A stretch of 43,981 nucleotides of DNA from a virus: positions 1 to 43,981 of IMG/VR virus record IMGVR_UViG_3300027851_000051; one strand, written 5' to 3'. Below, piece by piece: positions 33,006 through 39,060 of this stretch (position 1 is the first letter of the stretch; every line of letters begins with the position of its first letter). Under the pieces are notes generated by a model that was not told the origin of the DNA, ran no database searches, and saw nothing but the letters and a program-made list of their open reading frames with translations. Position numbers and translations under genes: made by a program.

Positions 33006-33007
33006 TG

Positions 33008-33508
33008 TCACTTATCCTTTAGTTGCAGGCTTGCGCCCGTGTTTTCGTAATACGACTGTATCAGGCGGGCGGCGTCTTGCCAATCGCGTTCAAAGGAAAA
33101 GGCGTAACCTTGGGCAAGCGCAAAGGTTCGAAATTCCTTTTGCGCGGGGCGTATCTGCCCGGTCGGCGTCTTCATTTCAATGTAAAGCCCGTGATACGGA
33201 TACTTCGGAACAGGAAAGAAAATGTCAGCGACGCCTTCGCGAACGCCTTCGGCTTTCATTGTTGCCCCGCGTATCGCCCGCGACTTCGCGTCGTCGCCCC
33301 GGCTTCCGCCGTTCGGGATTGCGTGTAACCATTGCATTGCAGGAATGCCGATTTTCTTCGACTTTTCGAAAACCTTTGCGTCTTTCGACAACGCCCATTC
33401 CCAAGCAACGGCGAACCCGTGATAAGTCACGACCGCAGCCCAAGCGAAGACGGCGGCTTGAATGCCGTGTTCGCTTCCTGTCTTCGCCAGAACGTCGGGG
33501 GTTATCAT
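33008..33508 (-). CDS. VRR-NUC domain nuclease
   Basis: The 166-residue product has Ile-Pro-Asn-Gly-Gly-Ser-Arg (about 63-69), then Gly-Val-Ala/Glu-Gly-Val-Ala-Asp-Ile-Phe-Phe-Pro (about 88-98) and Tyr-Ile-Glu-Met-Lys (about 107-111). This gives the Asp and Glu-x-Lys of a PD-(D/E)XK site, followed by Gln-x2-Phe. The pattern is that of VRR-NUC nucleases, which cut branched DNA in other phages. Its stop overlaps the next start, and its own start overlaps the previous gene by ATGA. Confidence 0.8.
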   Translation of the reverse strand: MITPDVLAKTGSEHGIQAAVFAWAAVVTYHGFAVAWEWALSKDAKVFEKSKKIGIPAMQWLHAIPNGGSRGDDAKSRAIRGATMKAEGVREGVADIFFPVPKYPYHGLYIEMKTPTGQIRPAQKEFRTFALAQGYAFSFERDWQDAARLIQSYYENTGASLQLKDK

Positions 33509-33717
33509 TCCAGAAACCCCGCCCGGTCAAGGTCGGAAACCAAATCGCGAAGCGCGGCCCCGTTGCATTTCGCCATGACGCGAACGGTCGAACGCGCAAC
33601 ATTGACTTCGATTGCACAACCAGAATGTTCGGTTTCGATTTGGTCAACGATTGCCGCAATCTTCGTAATTGCTGCGCTGGAATGCGACGGGGCGGTTGTT
33701 TCGATTTCGTGTTGCAT
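33505..33717 (-). CDS. Unknown 70-residue protein
   Basis: The start at 33717 has AAGGG nine bases upstream; longer starts would lie in the promoter. The product has a helical N-terminal half and a Val-Arg-Val-Met-Ala-Lys-Cys-Asn-Gly strand. It is the first gene of a unit running to 32058. Not recognised. Confidence 0.6.
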   Translation of the reverse strand: MQHEIETTAPSHSSAAITKIAAIVDQIETEHSGCAIEVNVARSTVRVMAKCNGAALRDLVSDLDRAGFLE

Positions 33718-33754
33718 GTCGGTTAGCCCTTCGGTGTTCGGTTTCGTTAAAAAC

Positions 33755-33797
33755 AACATATTTGTTCGCCGAAAGCCCGTCAAGACCTTCGGCGAAC
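33755..33797 (-). promoter_or_regulatory. Sigma70-type promoter with -35 in the loop of a perfect inverted repeat
   Basis: Read leftward, TTGACG (33783-33778), a 17-base spacer and TATGTT (33760-33755). A perfect 10-base inverted repeat (33764-33773 and 33788-33797) places the -35 in its 14-base loop. It could be an operator, or the terminator of the gene ending at 33808. Confidence 0.72.
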
Positions 33798-33807
33798 ATT
33801 TCGACGT

Positions 33808-34182
33808 TTATTTTCGCGGCTTCTTCGCAAACAACCCGACGACCGCAGAGACAAGCGCCCCTTGCATCTTGTCAAGCAACGACAGTTCGGGGAAGTCGGG
33901 CAACAGTTCGCCCGGCATAGCGATTTCGTCGTAAAGGTCGGGGGCATGGCGCTTCAAGAACTTTTCAGCTTCGAACCATGCTTCGCCGTCGTCGTCTTCA
34001 AGCATGTCGAAAATGCGTTCGCAGGCTTCGCGTTCCCGTTCGGCAACGACTGACATAATCGCGTTAATCGCGCCGTCGAAGCAAACGCCGCAATTCGCGG
34101 GATTCTTGCCGCTGTCGCCACAACCCCTTGAAAATTCCTTCACAATGCGGGCGACGGCTTCTTTCGTCGTTTCTTCGGTCAT
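33808..34182 (-). CDS. Unknown 124-residue protein
   Basis: The product begins Thr-Glu-Glu-Thr-Thr-Lys-Glu and has a Cys-rich middle (Cys-Gly-Asp and Cys-Gly-Val-Cys-Phe-Asp) that may bind metal. An Arg-Glu-Arg-Glu-Ala-Cys-Glu-Arg-Ile helix, an acidic Asp-Asp-Asp-Gly-Glu-Ala-Trp segment and a hydrophobic C-terminal stretch with Phe-Ala-Lys-Lys follow. It overlaps the MazG-like gene by 4 bases. Not recognised. Confidence 0.65.
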   Translation of the reverse strand: MTEETTKEAVARIVKEFSRGCGDSGKNPANCGVCFDGAINAIMSVVAEREREACERIFDMLEDDDGEAWFEAEKFLKRHAPDLYDEIAMPGELLPDFPELSLLDKMQGALVSAVVGLFAKKPRK

Positions 34183-34715
34183 TTGCCCAACCCGTCGCGT
34201 TCAAGCGCGTCGCGCATGGCTTCTTCATAGGCTTGCGCTTCGGATTCGGTTCGCAGCCCTTCGCCGCATTGGGCAAGTTTCGCGTCGAACGCTTCTGCGA
34301 AGTCGTCTTCGGCAACTTCTTCGTCGGTCGCAACGCCGTAATCAGGGTGACGCGGCGACAGTTCTTCAACCTTGTCGGCGCGGGCAATGGCTGCGGCGTT
34401 CGAATACGACCCGGCGGCGTAACGCTTCGAAAGCTTGGCGTTGTTGTGCAAAAGAATTTCGTCTTCGGTAATGCCAAGGCGGTTCATAAGCCCGGCCATG
34501 TAAAACCGAAGGTCGCCCAATTCTTCAACGACGTTTTCGCGGTCAAGTTCGCGCTTGTAAACGACATGCTTCTTGATTGCGTCAAGAAGTTCGCCAGCTT
34601 CGCCCGAAACGCCCGTTGCCATATGCCAAAGGTCGGCTTCGCTTTCGGTCAACTTGGCGGCAATTTCCGCGCCCGACTTCGACAAGTCTTGCGCCATTTG
34701 CTGAAACGACTTCAT
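34179..34715 (-). CDS. MazG-like nucleotide pyrophosphohydrolase
   Basis: The 178-residue product has Val-Ser-Gly-Glu-Ala-Gly-Glu-Leu (about 35-42), Asp-Ala-Ile-Lys-Lys, and Glu-Asn-Val-Val-Glu-Glu-Leu-Gly-Asp (about 58-66), the paired acidic motifs of MazG-type NTP pyrophosphohydrolases. The C-terminal part is an acidic helical extension. Such enzymes hydrolyse nucleotides, and in phages are thought to act on alarmones or unusual dNTPs. It overlaps both neighbours by a few bases. Confidence 0.8.
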   Translation of the reverse strand: MKSFQQMAQDLSKSGAEIAAKLTESEADLWHMATGVSGEAGELLDAIKKHVVYKRELDRENVVEELGDLRFYMAGLMNRLGITEDEILLHNNAKLSKRYAAGSYSNAAAIARADKVEELSPRHPDYGVATDEEVAEDDFAEAFDAKLAQCGEGLRTESEAQAYEEAMRDALERDGLGK

Positions 34716-34909
34716 TCTTGCGGTTCCTTCTTTCCGATAAAATCGCGCTGCGGGCGACTTTGGGGTTTCTGTTCAACGACGGCGGGCGCGGGGTTTTCAA
34801 GGGCTTCGACCCGTTTTTGCAAGTCGGCAATCTGCGCCCGTTCTTCTTCCCGCTTCTTTCGCGCAATTTCAATCTTGTCTTTGCGCGTAAACTTCTTCGG
34901 CTGTTTCAT
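34712..34909 (-). CDS. Small Lys-rich coiled-coil protein
   Basis: The 65-residue product starts at the ATG preceded by AAAGGAAC. It begins with Lys/Arg-rich Lys-Phe-Thr-Arg-Lys-Asp-Lys-Ile and forms a heptad-like helix (about 20-40), then a Pro/Gln/Lys tail. The longer frame upstream is not needed. Probably nucleic-acid binding; not recognised. Confidence 0.6.
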   Translation of the reverse strand: MKQPKKFTRKDKIEIARKKREEERAQIADLQKRVEALENPAPAVVEQKPQSRPQRDFIGKKEPQE

Positions 34910-34925
34910 GGTTCGGCGTTCCTTT

Positions 34926-35555
34926 CTATGCCAAAAGACGATAAACTTTTCCAGTTGTTCCGAAGTGTTGTTCTGCGAATGCTTCGGGAACTTCATAAAG
35001 TTTACCTTCCGAAACAAGTTCAGTCAACAGCTTTTTCAACAGCGCAGTTCCGCCGCCTTGCGACTTCCGAAACAAAGCAAGCGGAACAACCCGGCGACTA
35101 AGCATTGAATACGAAAACGCCCGTTCGTCTTGCCATTCCTTCGTAAACTTCGGTTCGTATGTCGCGAAGTCTTCCGGCGGCTTTTCAAAAAACCCGGCAA
35201 TCACTTGCATAACAAGCGCCTTCGGTTCAAGGGCTTCGTCGGTCGCCAGTTCTTCGGGTTTGCCCACATATGCGTAAAACCGCTTCGCGCTGCGGCCCGG
35301 CTGCAACCGTCGAACTTCAAAAACGGGCGGGTCGCCGTGTTCGAAGACGACAAGCGGCTTTTGCGCGGTTGACATGTCTTCGGCGATTTCGCGAAGCAAC
35401 TTCAACGAAAACCCGCTTTTCGGTATCGCGAAGGCTTCGTTCGGTTGCAGTTCAAGCGCAAGCCCCATTTCGACGTAATGGCGTTCAACGTCTTCGCCAA
35501 GGTTAGAAGCTGGAACAATGCGCGGGTTTCGCGCTTCAACGGGTTCGTCGGTCAT
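34926..35555 (-). CDS. Unknown 209-residue protein
   Basis: AAAGGAAAC precedes the ATG at 35555; a TTG six bases earlier is in frame. The product has Gly-Leu-Ala-Leu-Glu-Leu-Gln-Pro, a Lys-Ser-Gly-Phe-Ser-Leu-Lys-Leu-Leu segment and Glu-His-Gly-Asp-Pro-Pro-Val-Phe-Glu-Val-Arg-Arg. It ends with a helix-turn-helix-like region, Leu-Leu-Thr-Glu-Leu-Val-Ser-Glu-Gly-Lys-Leu-Tyr-Glu-Val, then Val-Tyr-Arg-Leu. It is first in a four-gene unit with its own promoter. A DNA-binding role is possible; family not recognised. Confidence 0.65.
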   Translation of the reverse strand: MTDEPVEARNPRIVPASNLGEDVERHYVEMGLALELQPNEAFAIPKSGFSLKLLREIAEDMSTAQKPLVVFEHGDPPVFEVRRLQPGRSAKRFYAYVGKPEELATDEALEPKALVMQVIAGFFEKPPEDFATYEPKFTKEWQDERAFSYSMLSRRVVPLALFRKSQGGGTALLKKLLTELVSEGKLYEVPEAFAEQHFGTTGKVYRLLA

Positions 35556-35583
35556 GGTCAAGTTTCCTTTTATTGTTCGGCGA

Positions 35584-35613
35584 AGTTTACGACGGTCAAA
35601 AACAGCCTGTCAA
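35584..35613 (-). promoter_or_regulatory. Sigma70-type promoter
   Basis: Read leftward, TTGACA (35613-35608), an 18-base spacer and TAAACT (35589-35584) precede the gene starting at 35555. A small ATTAT-CGCA-ATAAT hairpin (35619-35632) lies just upstream of the -35. Confidence 0.7.
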
Positions 35614-35898
35614 CCCCTATTATCGCAATAATCCATTATTTTACAAATCGAAGCCTGTTTCTGATAGCTAAGTTATTGAAAAATAAAGAATAAAATAAAT
35701 AAAATAAATAAAATGATATGTAAATATTAGTATAACGATAATGGGGCCTTTGGAACCTTGGGGCAAGCCCTCTCCCTACCCTTTGCCCCGTTATACCAAT
35801 ACCGACCCCCCATTTTATCCGTTTTACCTCATACAAATGAACAAAATCAATGACTTAGCTAGGGTTTTCAGTAAAATGGCGGTAAAATGCCTATTTTA
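35614..35898. other. AT-rich intergenic region, possible replication origin
   Basis: The only long gap without a gene. It has a 9-base tandem repeat AAAATAAAT at 35692-35700 and 35701-35709 with a partial third, and GTAAAATG at 35871-35878 and 35882-35889. Related 8-mers lie on the other strand near 35811. GGGGCAA (35760-35766) and TTGCCCC (35783-35789) form a hairpin, and TATAACG (35731) matches CGTTATA (35789-35795) inverted. Three of the genome's rare CTC words are here. It suits an AT-rich unwinding element with iterons. The hairpin and T-rich tract could also end the leftward unit starting at 36853. Confidence 0.45.
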
Positions 35899-36513
35899 TC
35901 AATGGCTTAGCGGCTTCCGCCTGCGGGTAACAGCGAAACCCGACGCTTTTCTTTGGTCGAAGCCCGGCAATTCGATTTCGGTAACATCGCGAACGCGCTT
36001 CATATATTCGCGGGCAGTCGCTTTAGATACGCCCAAAGCTTCGGCGACTTCGGCAACAACGGTCGTTCGCTGCATAATCAGGCGGCAAGCTTCGACACGT
36101 TCGACCGTTCGACCGTAAAGCTTGCCATTCATGGCAGGGCCGCGTTCACCTTTGACGATACGAACGCCGTAATCGTGGGCATACCTTCGAACGCTTGTAA
36201 CCGAATGACCAATTGCAACGGCAATTTCGGTTGCGTTCTTCTTGTCGGCGGCAAGCCTGCGGATTTCGGCAAGAACCTTAGCCCCGCGCTTCGACAGGTT
36301 GCGGCGACCCAAGGGTTCGGGCATGGGGCCGCGCATGTGCCCGTCGGCTATGGCTTGGCGCGTCATGGCGACCGCTAGGCGCTGTTCCGGCGTCGGGGCA
36401 GGGCGACCCCCGCCCTTGCGCGGCATGGTATGCCCACAAGCCCGACAGGCGGTCGCAGCAACGCCGCAGGGCGCTTGACAGGCGGGGCAGGGCTTAGACC
36501 GGGGCGGCGTCAT
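35899..36513 (-). CDS. Zinc-ribbon and helix-turn-helix DNA-binding protein
   Basis: The 204-residue product starts with a zinc ribbon, Cys-Pro-Ala-Cys (8-11) and Cys-Arg-Ala-Cys-Gly-His (about 23-28). A Arg/Pro linker follows, then two helix-turn-helix-like segments: Ala-Thr-Glu-Ile-Ala-Val-Ala-Ile-Gly-His-Ser-Val-Thr-Ser-Val-Arg (about 93-108) and Val-Ala-Glu-Ala-Leu-Gly-Val-Ser-Lys-Ala-Thr-Ala-Arg-Glu-Tyr (about 157-171). Two such domains suit a dimeric or two-site binder. It lies next to the AT-rich region and may bind there as an origin-binding protein or regulator; that is inference. Confidence 0.75.
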   Translation of the reverse strand: MTPPRSKPCPACQAPCGVAATACRACGHTMPRKGGGRPAPTPEQRLAVAMTRQAIADGHMRGPMPEPLGRRNLSKRGAKVLAEIRRLAADKKNATEIAVAIGHSVTSVRRYAHDYGVRIVKGERGPAMNGKLYGRTVERVEACRLIMQRTTVVAEVAEALGVSKATAREYMKRVRDVTEIELPGFDQRKASGFAVTRRRKPLSH

Positions 36514-36680
36514 GGGCGGGGCTTTCCTGCGGCTTCAAGCGCCCGGTTCATTTCGCGGGCCATGTTATGCGCGAACGCCAAAAGGTCGCGGCTGCGGGTC
36601 GATTGGTTCGGCATGGGCGAAACCCGCCAATAACCGCGACGCGACTTCGGGTAAACTTGCCAATAAATGCGGGGTTTCAT
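36510..36680 (-). CDS. Small basic protein
   Basis: The 56-residue product is Arg/Lys/Trp-rich (Tyr-Trp-Gln-Val-Tyr-Pro-Lys-Ser-Arg-Arg-Gly-Tyr-Trp), with a helical end. ATGA overlaps link it to the gene before (36677-36680) and the gene after (36510-36513). Not recognised. Confidence 0.68.
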   Translation of the reverse strand: MKPRIYWQVYPKSRRGYWRVSPMPNQSTRSRDLLAFAHNMAREMNRALEAAGKPRP

Positions 36681-36853
36681 TTCCCCGCCCTTTCGTTAAA
36701 GCGTTTCGCCGCAGCCTTCGCGGCTTTCATGCTTTCGTAATGCCCGATAACCGGGTTCAAGTAACCTTTCGGTTTGACCGCGACGAACGGGCGGGCGGTA
36801 TCCAAAACGGCGGCTTTGCGGTCAACGCGGTTGTCGTAAGCTTGGGCTTTCAT
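36677..36853 (-). CDS. Small basic protein
   Basis: The 58-residue reading starts at the ATG preceded by GAAGGAACC, since a start at 36883 would be at about the transcription start of the promoter upstream. It is basic, with Gly-His-Tyr-Glu-Ser-Met-Lys-Ala-Ala-Lys-Ala-Ala. First of a three-gene unit ending with the zinc-ribbon/HTH gene. Not recognised. Confidence 0.65.
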   Translation of the reverse strand: MKAQAYDNRVDRKAAVLDTARPFVAVKPKGYLNPVIGHYESMKAAKAAAKRFNERAGK

Positions 36854-36889
36854 TTCAACGGTTCCTTCGTTGTTCGTTTCCATGTCTTG

Positions 36890-36931
36890 AATATAGGTAA
36901 GCGCCGAACCCTTGTCAACAGGTTCGGCGCT
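36890..36931 (-). promoter_or_regulatory. Sigma70-type promoter with -35 in the loop of a perfect inverted repeat
   Basis: Read leftward, consensus TTGACA (36918-36913), a 17-base spacer and TATATT (36895-36890). A perfect 11-base inverted repeat (36900-36910 and 36921-36931) holds the -35 in its 10-base loop. Confidence 0.78.
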
Positions 36932-36964
36932 AATTTCGGAACAAACTTCGAAACAAATTTCGGC

Positions 36965-37240
36965 TTACGTCATGTCGGGCCAAGCGTCGGGGTCGTCGGC
37001 GCGAAGGGTTCGCCGAAGGCCCGCGTCTGGCGCTTCGACGCAACGGAACTGTCGCGGTATAAGCGTTCCGTCGTCGCTGTAAGCCAAAGGGTCGAAAGCC
37101 AAGGGTTCGTAAGGGTCATACATGGGAAGACTGGAAAGCTTGTTCGGGTCGCGTTCCTTCTTCGCCCATGCCTTCGGCTTAGGGGGTGCCCCTGCGCTTC
37201 TTGCCGGGGCTTTGCGTTGCCAAGGTCGAACGTTCGCCAT
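36965..37240 (-). CDS. Unknown 91-residue protein
   Basis: The product is basic and Pro/Ala-rich at first, then acidic with Asp-Pro-Tyr-Glu-Pro-Leu-Ala-Phe-Asp-Pro-Leu. Its ATG overlaps the previous stop by one base (TAATG). Not recognised. Confidence 0.65.
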   Translation of the reverse strand: MANVRPWQRKAPARSAGAPPKPKAWAKKERDPNKLSSLPMYDPYEPLAFDPLAYSDDGTLIPRQFRCVEAPDAGLRRTLRADDPDAWPDMT

Positions 37241-37458
37241 TATTCGACCTTCGCGATAAGACCGTTTTTCATGGTCACGCGGGCGAAGAATTCGCGGCCA
37301 TCGCGGTTATGCCCAAGCGCGGGCCGATGCGCGACCGAAAACGAACCGTCGGCTTTGTATTCTTCGCCGAACATTGACGTTTCAATGTATTTCGGCTTTT
37401 CGCCGACTGCGGCTTTCAGTTCTTTCTTGCTGGCGTATCCGGTAACAAGAAGGGTCAT
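37240..37458 (-). CDS. Unknown 72-residue protein
   Basis: AAGGAAACGAA precedes the ATG. The product has Ser-Lys-Lys-Glu-Leu-Lys-Ala-Ala-Val-Gly-Glu, a Met-Phe-Gly-Glu-Glu-Tyr segment and Arg-Val-Thr-Met-Lys-Asn-Gly near the end. Two-gene unit with the gene after it. Not recognised. Confidence 0.65.
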   Translation of the reverse strand: MTLLVTGYASKKELKAAVGEKPKYIETSMFGEEYKADGSFSVAHRPALGHNRDGREFFARVTMKNGLIAKVE

Positions 37459-37483
37459 TTCGTTTCCTTTCTTCGGGGTTGTT

Positions 37484-37501
37484 GCCGGGGTTGCCCCCGG
37501 C
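37484..37501 (-). terminator. GC-rich hairpin between two accessory genes
   Basis: GCCGGGG (37484-37490) pairs with CCCCGGC (37495-37501) around a four-base loop, 9 bases after the stop of the upstream gene. No T run follows. Confidence 0.55.
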
Positions 37502-37509
37502 GCTTTGTT

Positions 37510-37698
37510 TCAGCTTTCAATGGCGTAATATTCGGAATTGCGGGCGACAAGCTTGGCTTTTGCTTTTTCGGCCCCTTTTTCATCTTTGCAACTTGCTACG
37601 CGATGCGAAGGGAAGTTTTCGACTTGAAACCAAACTTCCCAAGGCTTGATTTCGCCGGTATTGGGGTTGTTTTCAATCCAAACTTTTGCGTTTTGCAT
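37510..37698 (-). CDS. Unknown 62-residue protein
   Basis: The start at 37698 lies downstream of a promoter and follows GAAGGAAC; the longer in-frame upstream region contains the promoter. The product has Val-Trp-Ile-Glu-Asn-Asn-Pro-Asn-Thr-Gly-Glu and a Lys/Ala-rich helix. Single-gene unit. Not recognised. Confidence 0.65.
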   Translation of the reverse strand: MQNAKVWIENNPNTGEIKPWEVWFQVENFPSHRVASCKDEKGAEKAKAKLVARNSEYYAIES

Positions 37699-37734
37699 TT
37701 CGGGGTTCCTTCGTTGCGTTGCTTCGATATAAAG

Positions 37735-37778
37735 AACATAAGTCTTCGCCGAAGAAAGGTCAACCCCCTTCGGCGAAG
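37735..37778 (-). promoter_or_regulatory. Sigma70-type promoter with -35 in the loop of a perfect inverted repeat
   Basis: Read leftward, TTGACC (37763-37758), a 17-base spacer and TATGTT (37740-37735). A perfect 11-base inverted repeat (37744-37754 and 37768-37778) holds the -35 in its 13-base loop. Its arms closely resemble those at 33764-33797. Confidence 0.75.
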
Positions 37779-37798
37779 ATTTCGAAGTTATTTTCGAT

Positions 37799-38506
37799 TT
37801 ATTCGCGACCTTCGCTTTCGGCAAACATTTCGTCGGCGGTCAACAAGCCCGTCGGGCGGTCGGTCAACGGGTCAAGCTTAAACTTCGCCCGCCAAGCGTC
37901 AAAGGTGCAATCGCCGTCAAGAACAAGGCGAATTGCCATTGTCGCAACTTGCACGGCTTCCTTGCGAACGTCGGCCCGGCTTTGGGAAAACGTCGCGGTT
38001 GCCAGTTCGCCGACTTCTTCGACAAGGGCCGCAAAGGTCACGTTGTCGCCGGGGAACTTGGAACGGGCGAAGCCAACTTGTTTGCGGATTTCGTCAAGGA
38101 TATGGTCAAGCTTCGGCTTCGACCCTTCGATTTCGAACATTTGTTCGTCGGTCTTCGCTTGCCAGTCGCTTTGCATGACCTTGGCAAGTTCGGCTTTCCG
38201 GCGGCTGTCTTGGTCGCGGTCTTTGCGGGCGTAAGCGTCAAGCTTGGCAACAGCAAGCCCGCGAATGTCGGGGTCAACGCTTGTGTCAAGGGTCGTCGCG
38301 ACAAGCTGTCGGCGAACCTGTTCAACAAGCGGGTCCGACGTGTCGATAACGACAAGCTTTCCGCCGACTTCGAACGTTTCGACGTTTCCGGCGTTTTCCA
38401 AGCGGTCAAGCCGTTCGCTGATTTCCGCGATTGCCTTGAACACGGTTTCAAGGTTGTTCGCGTTTGCAACCGCCAAATCGTAAGCGCGTTGTGCAAGGTC
38501 GGTCAT
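37799..38506 (-). CDS. Two-part protein with C-terminal MazG-like domain
   Basis: The 235-residue reading starts at ATG 38506, after GAAAGG; an in-frame GTG lies nine bases before. The N-terminal part (about 1-130) is a long helical region, including Phe-Lys-Ala-Ile-Ala-Glu-Ile-Ser-Glu-Arg-Leu-Asp-Arg-Leu. The C-terminal part (about 145-200) has Val-Glu-Glu-Val-Gly-Glu-Leu-Ala and Arg-Lys-Glu-Ala-Val-Gln-Val-Ala-Thr-Met, the acidic pattern of MazG-like phage proteins. The start overlaps one GCCCACAA octamer (38506-38513 reversed). Confidence 0.68.
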   Translation of the reverse strand: MTDLAQRAYDLAVANANNLETVFKAIAEISERLDRLENAGNVETFEVGGKLVVIDTSDPLVEQVRRQLVATTLDTSVDPDIRGLAVAKLDAYARKDRDQDSRRKAELAKVMQSDWQAKTDEQMFEIEGSKPKLDHILDEIRKQVGFARSKFPGDNVTFAALVEEVGELATATFSQSRADVRKEAVQVATMAIRLVLDGDCTFDAWRAKFKLDPLTDRPTGLLTADEMFAESEGRE

Positions 38507-38518
38507 TGTGGGCACCTT

Positions 38519-38665
38519 TCAGGGTTTGACAAACTTAGCCGAAAAGTCGGCAGTTCCGGGGTTGAAGATGATTTCGGCGGCGGTCTTAGCGCCAGTGCCG
38601 ACAACCGAAAAAGCGATAAGGGCACCGAACGCGATTGCAGCAAGAATGGCGGTATATTCCGACAT
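38519..38665 (-). CDS. Small membrane protein
   Basis: The 48-residue product is mostly one membrane segment (about 5-24) followed by a short polar end. AAAGGAAAGCCA precedes the ATG. Not recognised. Confidence 0.6.
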   Translation of the reverse strand: MSEYTAILAAIAFGALIAFSVVGTGAKTAAEIIFNPGTADFSAKFVKP

Positions 38666-38715
38666 TGGCTTTCCTTTCGTTCTTCGATTGTTACGTTGTG
38701 CCCGAAGATTTGGGC

Positions 38716-38741
38716 AAAATTAGGGCGGGGCCGAAGCCCCG
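38716..38741 (-). terminator. Rho-independent terminator
   Basis: Read leftward, CGGGGC (38741-38736) and GCCCCG (38731-38726) form a stem around a TTCG tetraloop. A spacer and a TTTT run (38719-38716) follow. It lies 4 bases past the stop of the gene at 38745. Confidence 0.72.
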
Positions 38742-38744
38742 AAC

Positions 38745-38960
38745 TTAGGCGTAAAGCGCGACCTTAACGGCGTCTTCGACATGGGCAACCCATTCTTCAA
38801 GCGACAGGGCGCGAAGCTGCGCCGAATAGACGCTAGGGATATGGTCGGCAAGGTAAGCTTCGCCCGTATCTGCGAAGTAAAAATAACCGTTGCCTTTGAC
38901 AACTTCGACGCCATGCTTTGCGATTTCGGCGTTGATCTTGGTAAGGGTTGCTGCGGTCAT
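38745..38960 (-). CDS. Unknown 71-residue protein
   Basis: GAAGGAACTTCCGAA precedes the ATG. The product has Val-Val-Lys-Gly-Asn-Gly-Tyr-Phe-Tyr-Phe-Ala-Asp-Thr-Gly-Glu, a segment seen in small phage proteins of unknown role, and a Glu-Glu-Trp-Val-Ala-His-Val-Glu-Asp-Ala helix. It is a single-gene unit between a promoter and a terminator, suggesting strong early expression. Confidence 0.72.
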   Translation of the reverse strand: MTAATLTKINAEIAKHGVEVVKGNGYFYFADTGEAYLADHIPSVYSAQLRALSLEEWVAHVEDAVKVALYA

Positions 38961-38996
38961 TTCGGAAGTTCCTTCGTTGCTTGCTTCGTTACAAAC

Positions 38997-39025
38997 AACA
39001 TAGGGGGCAACGGCGAACCAGTCAA
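38997..39025 (-). promoter_or_regulatory. Sigma70-type promoter
   Basis: Read leftward, TTGACT (39025-39020), a 17-base spacer and TATGTT (39002-38997) precede the gene starting at 38960. GG before the -35 is shared with the other accessory promoters. No long inverted repeat surrounds it. Confidence 0.7.
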
Positions 39026-39060
39026 CCCCCTTCGAACATAATTTCGAAATAAATTTCGGC

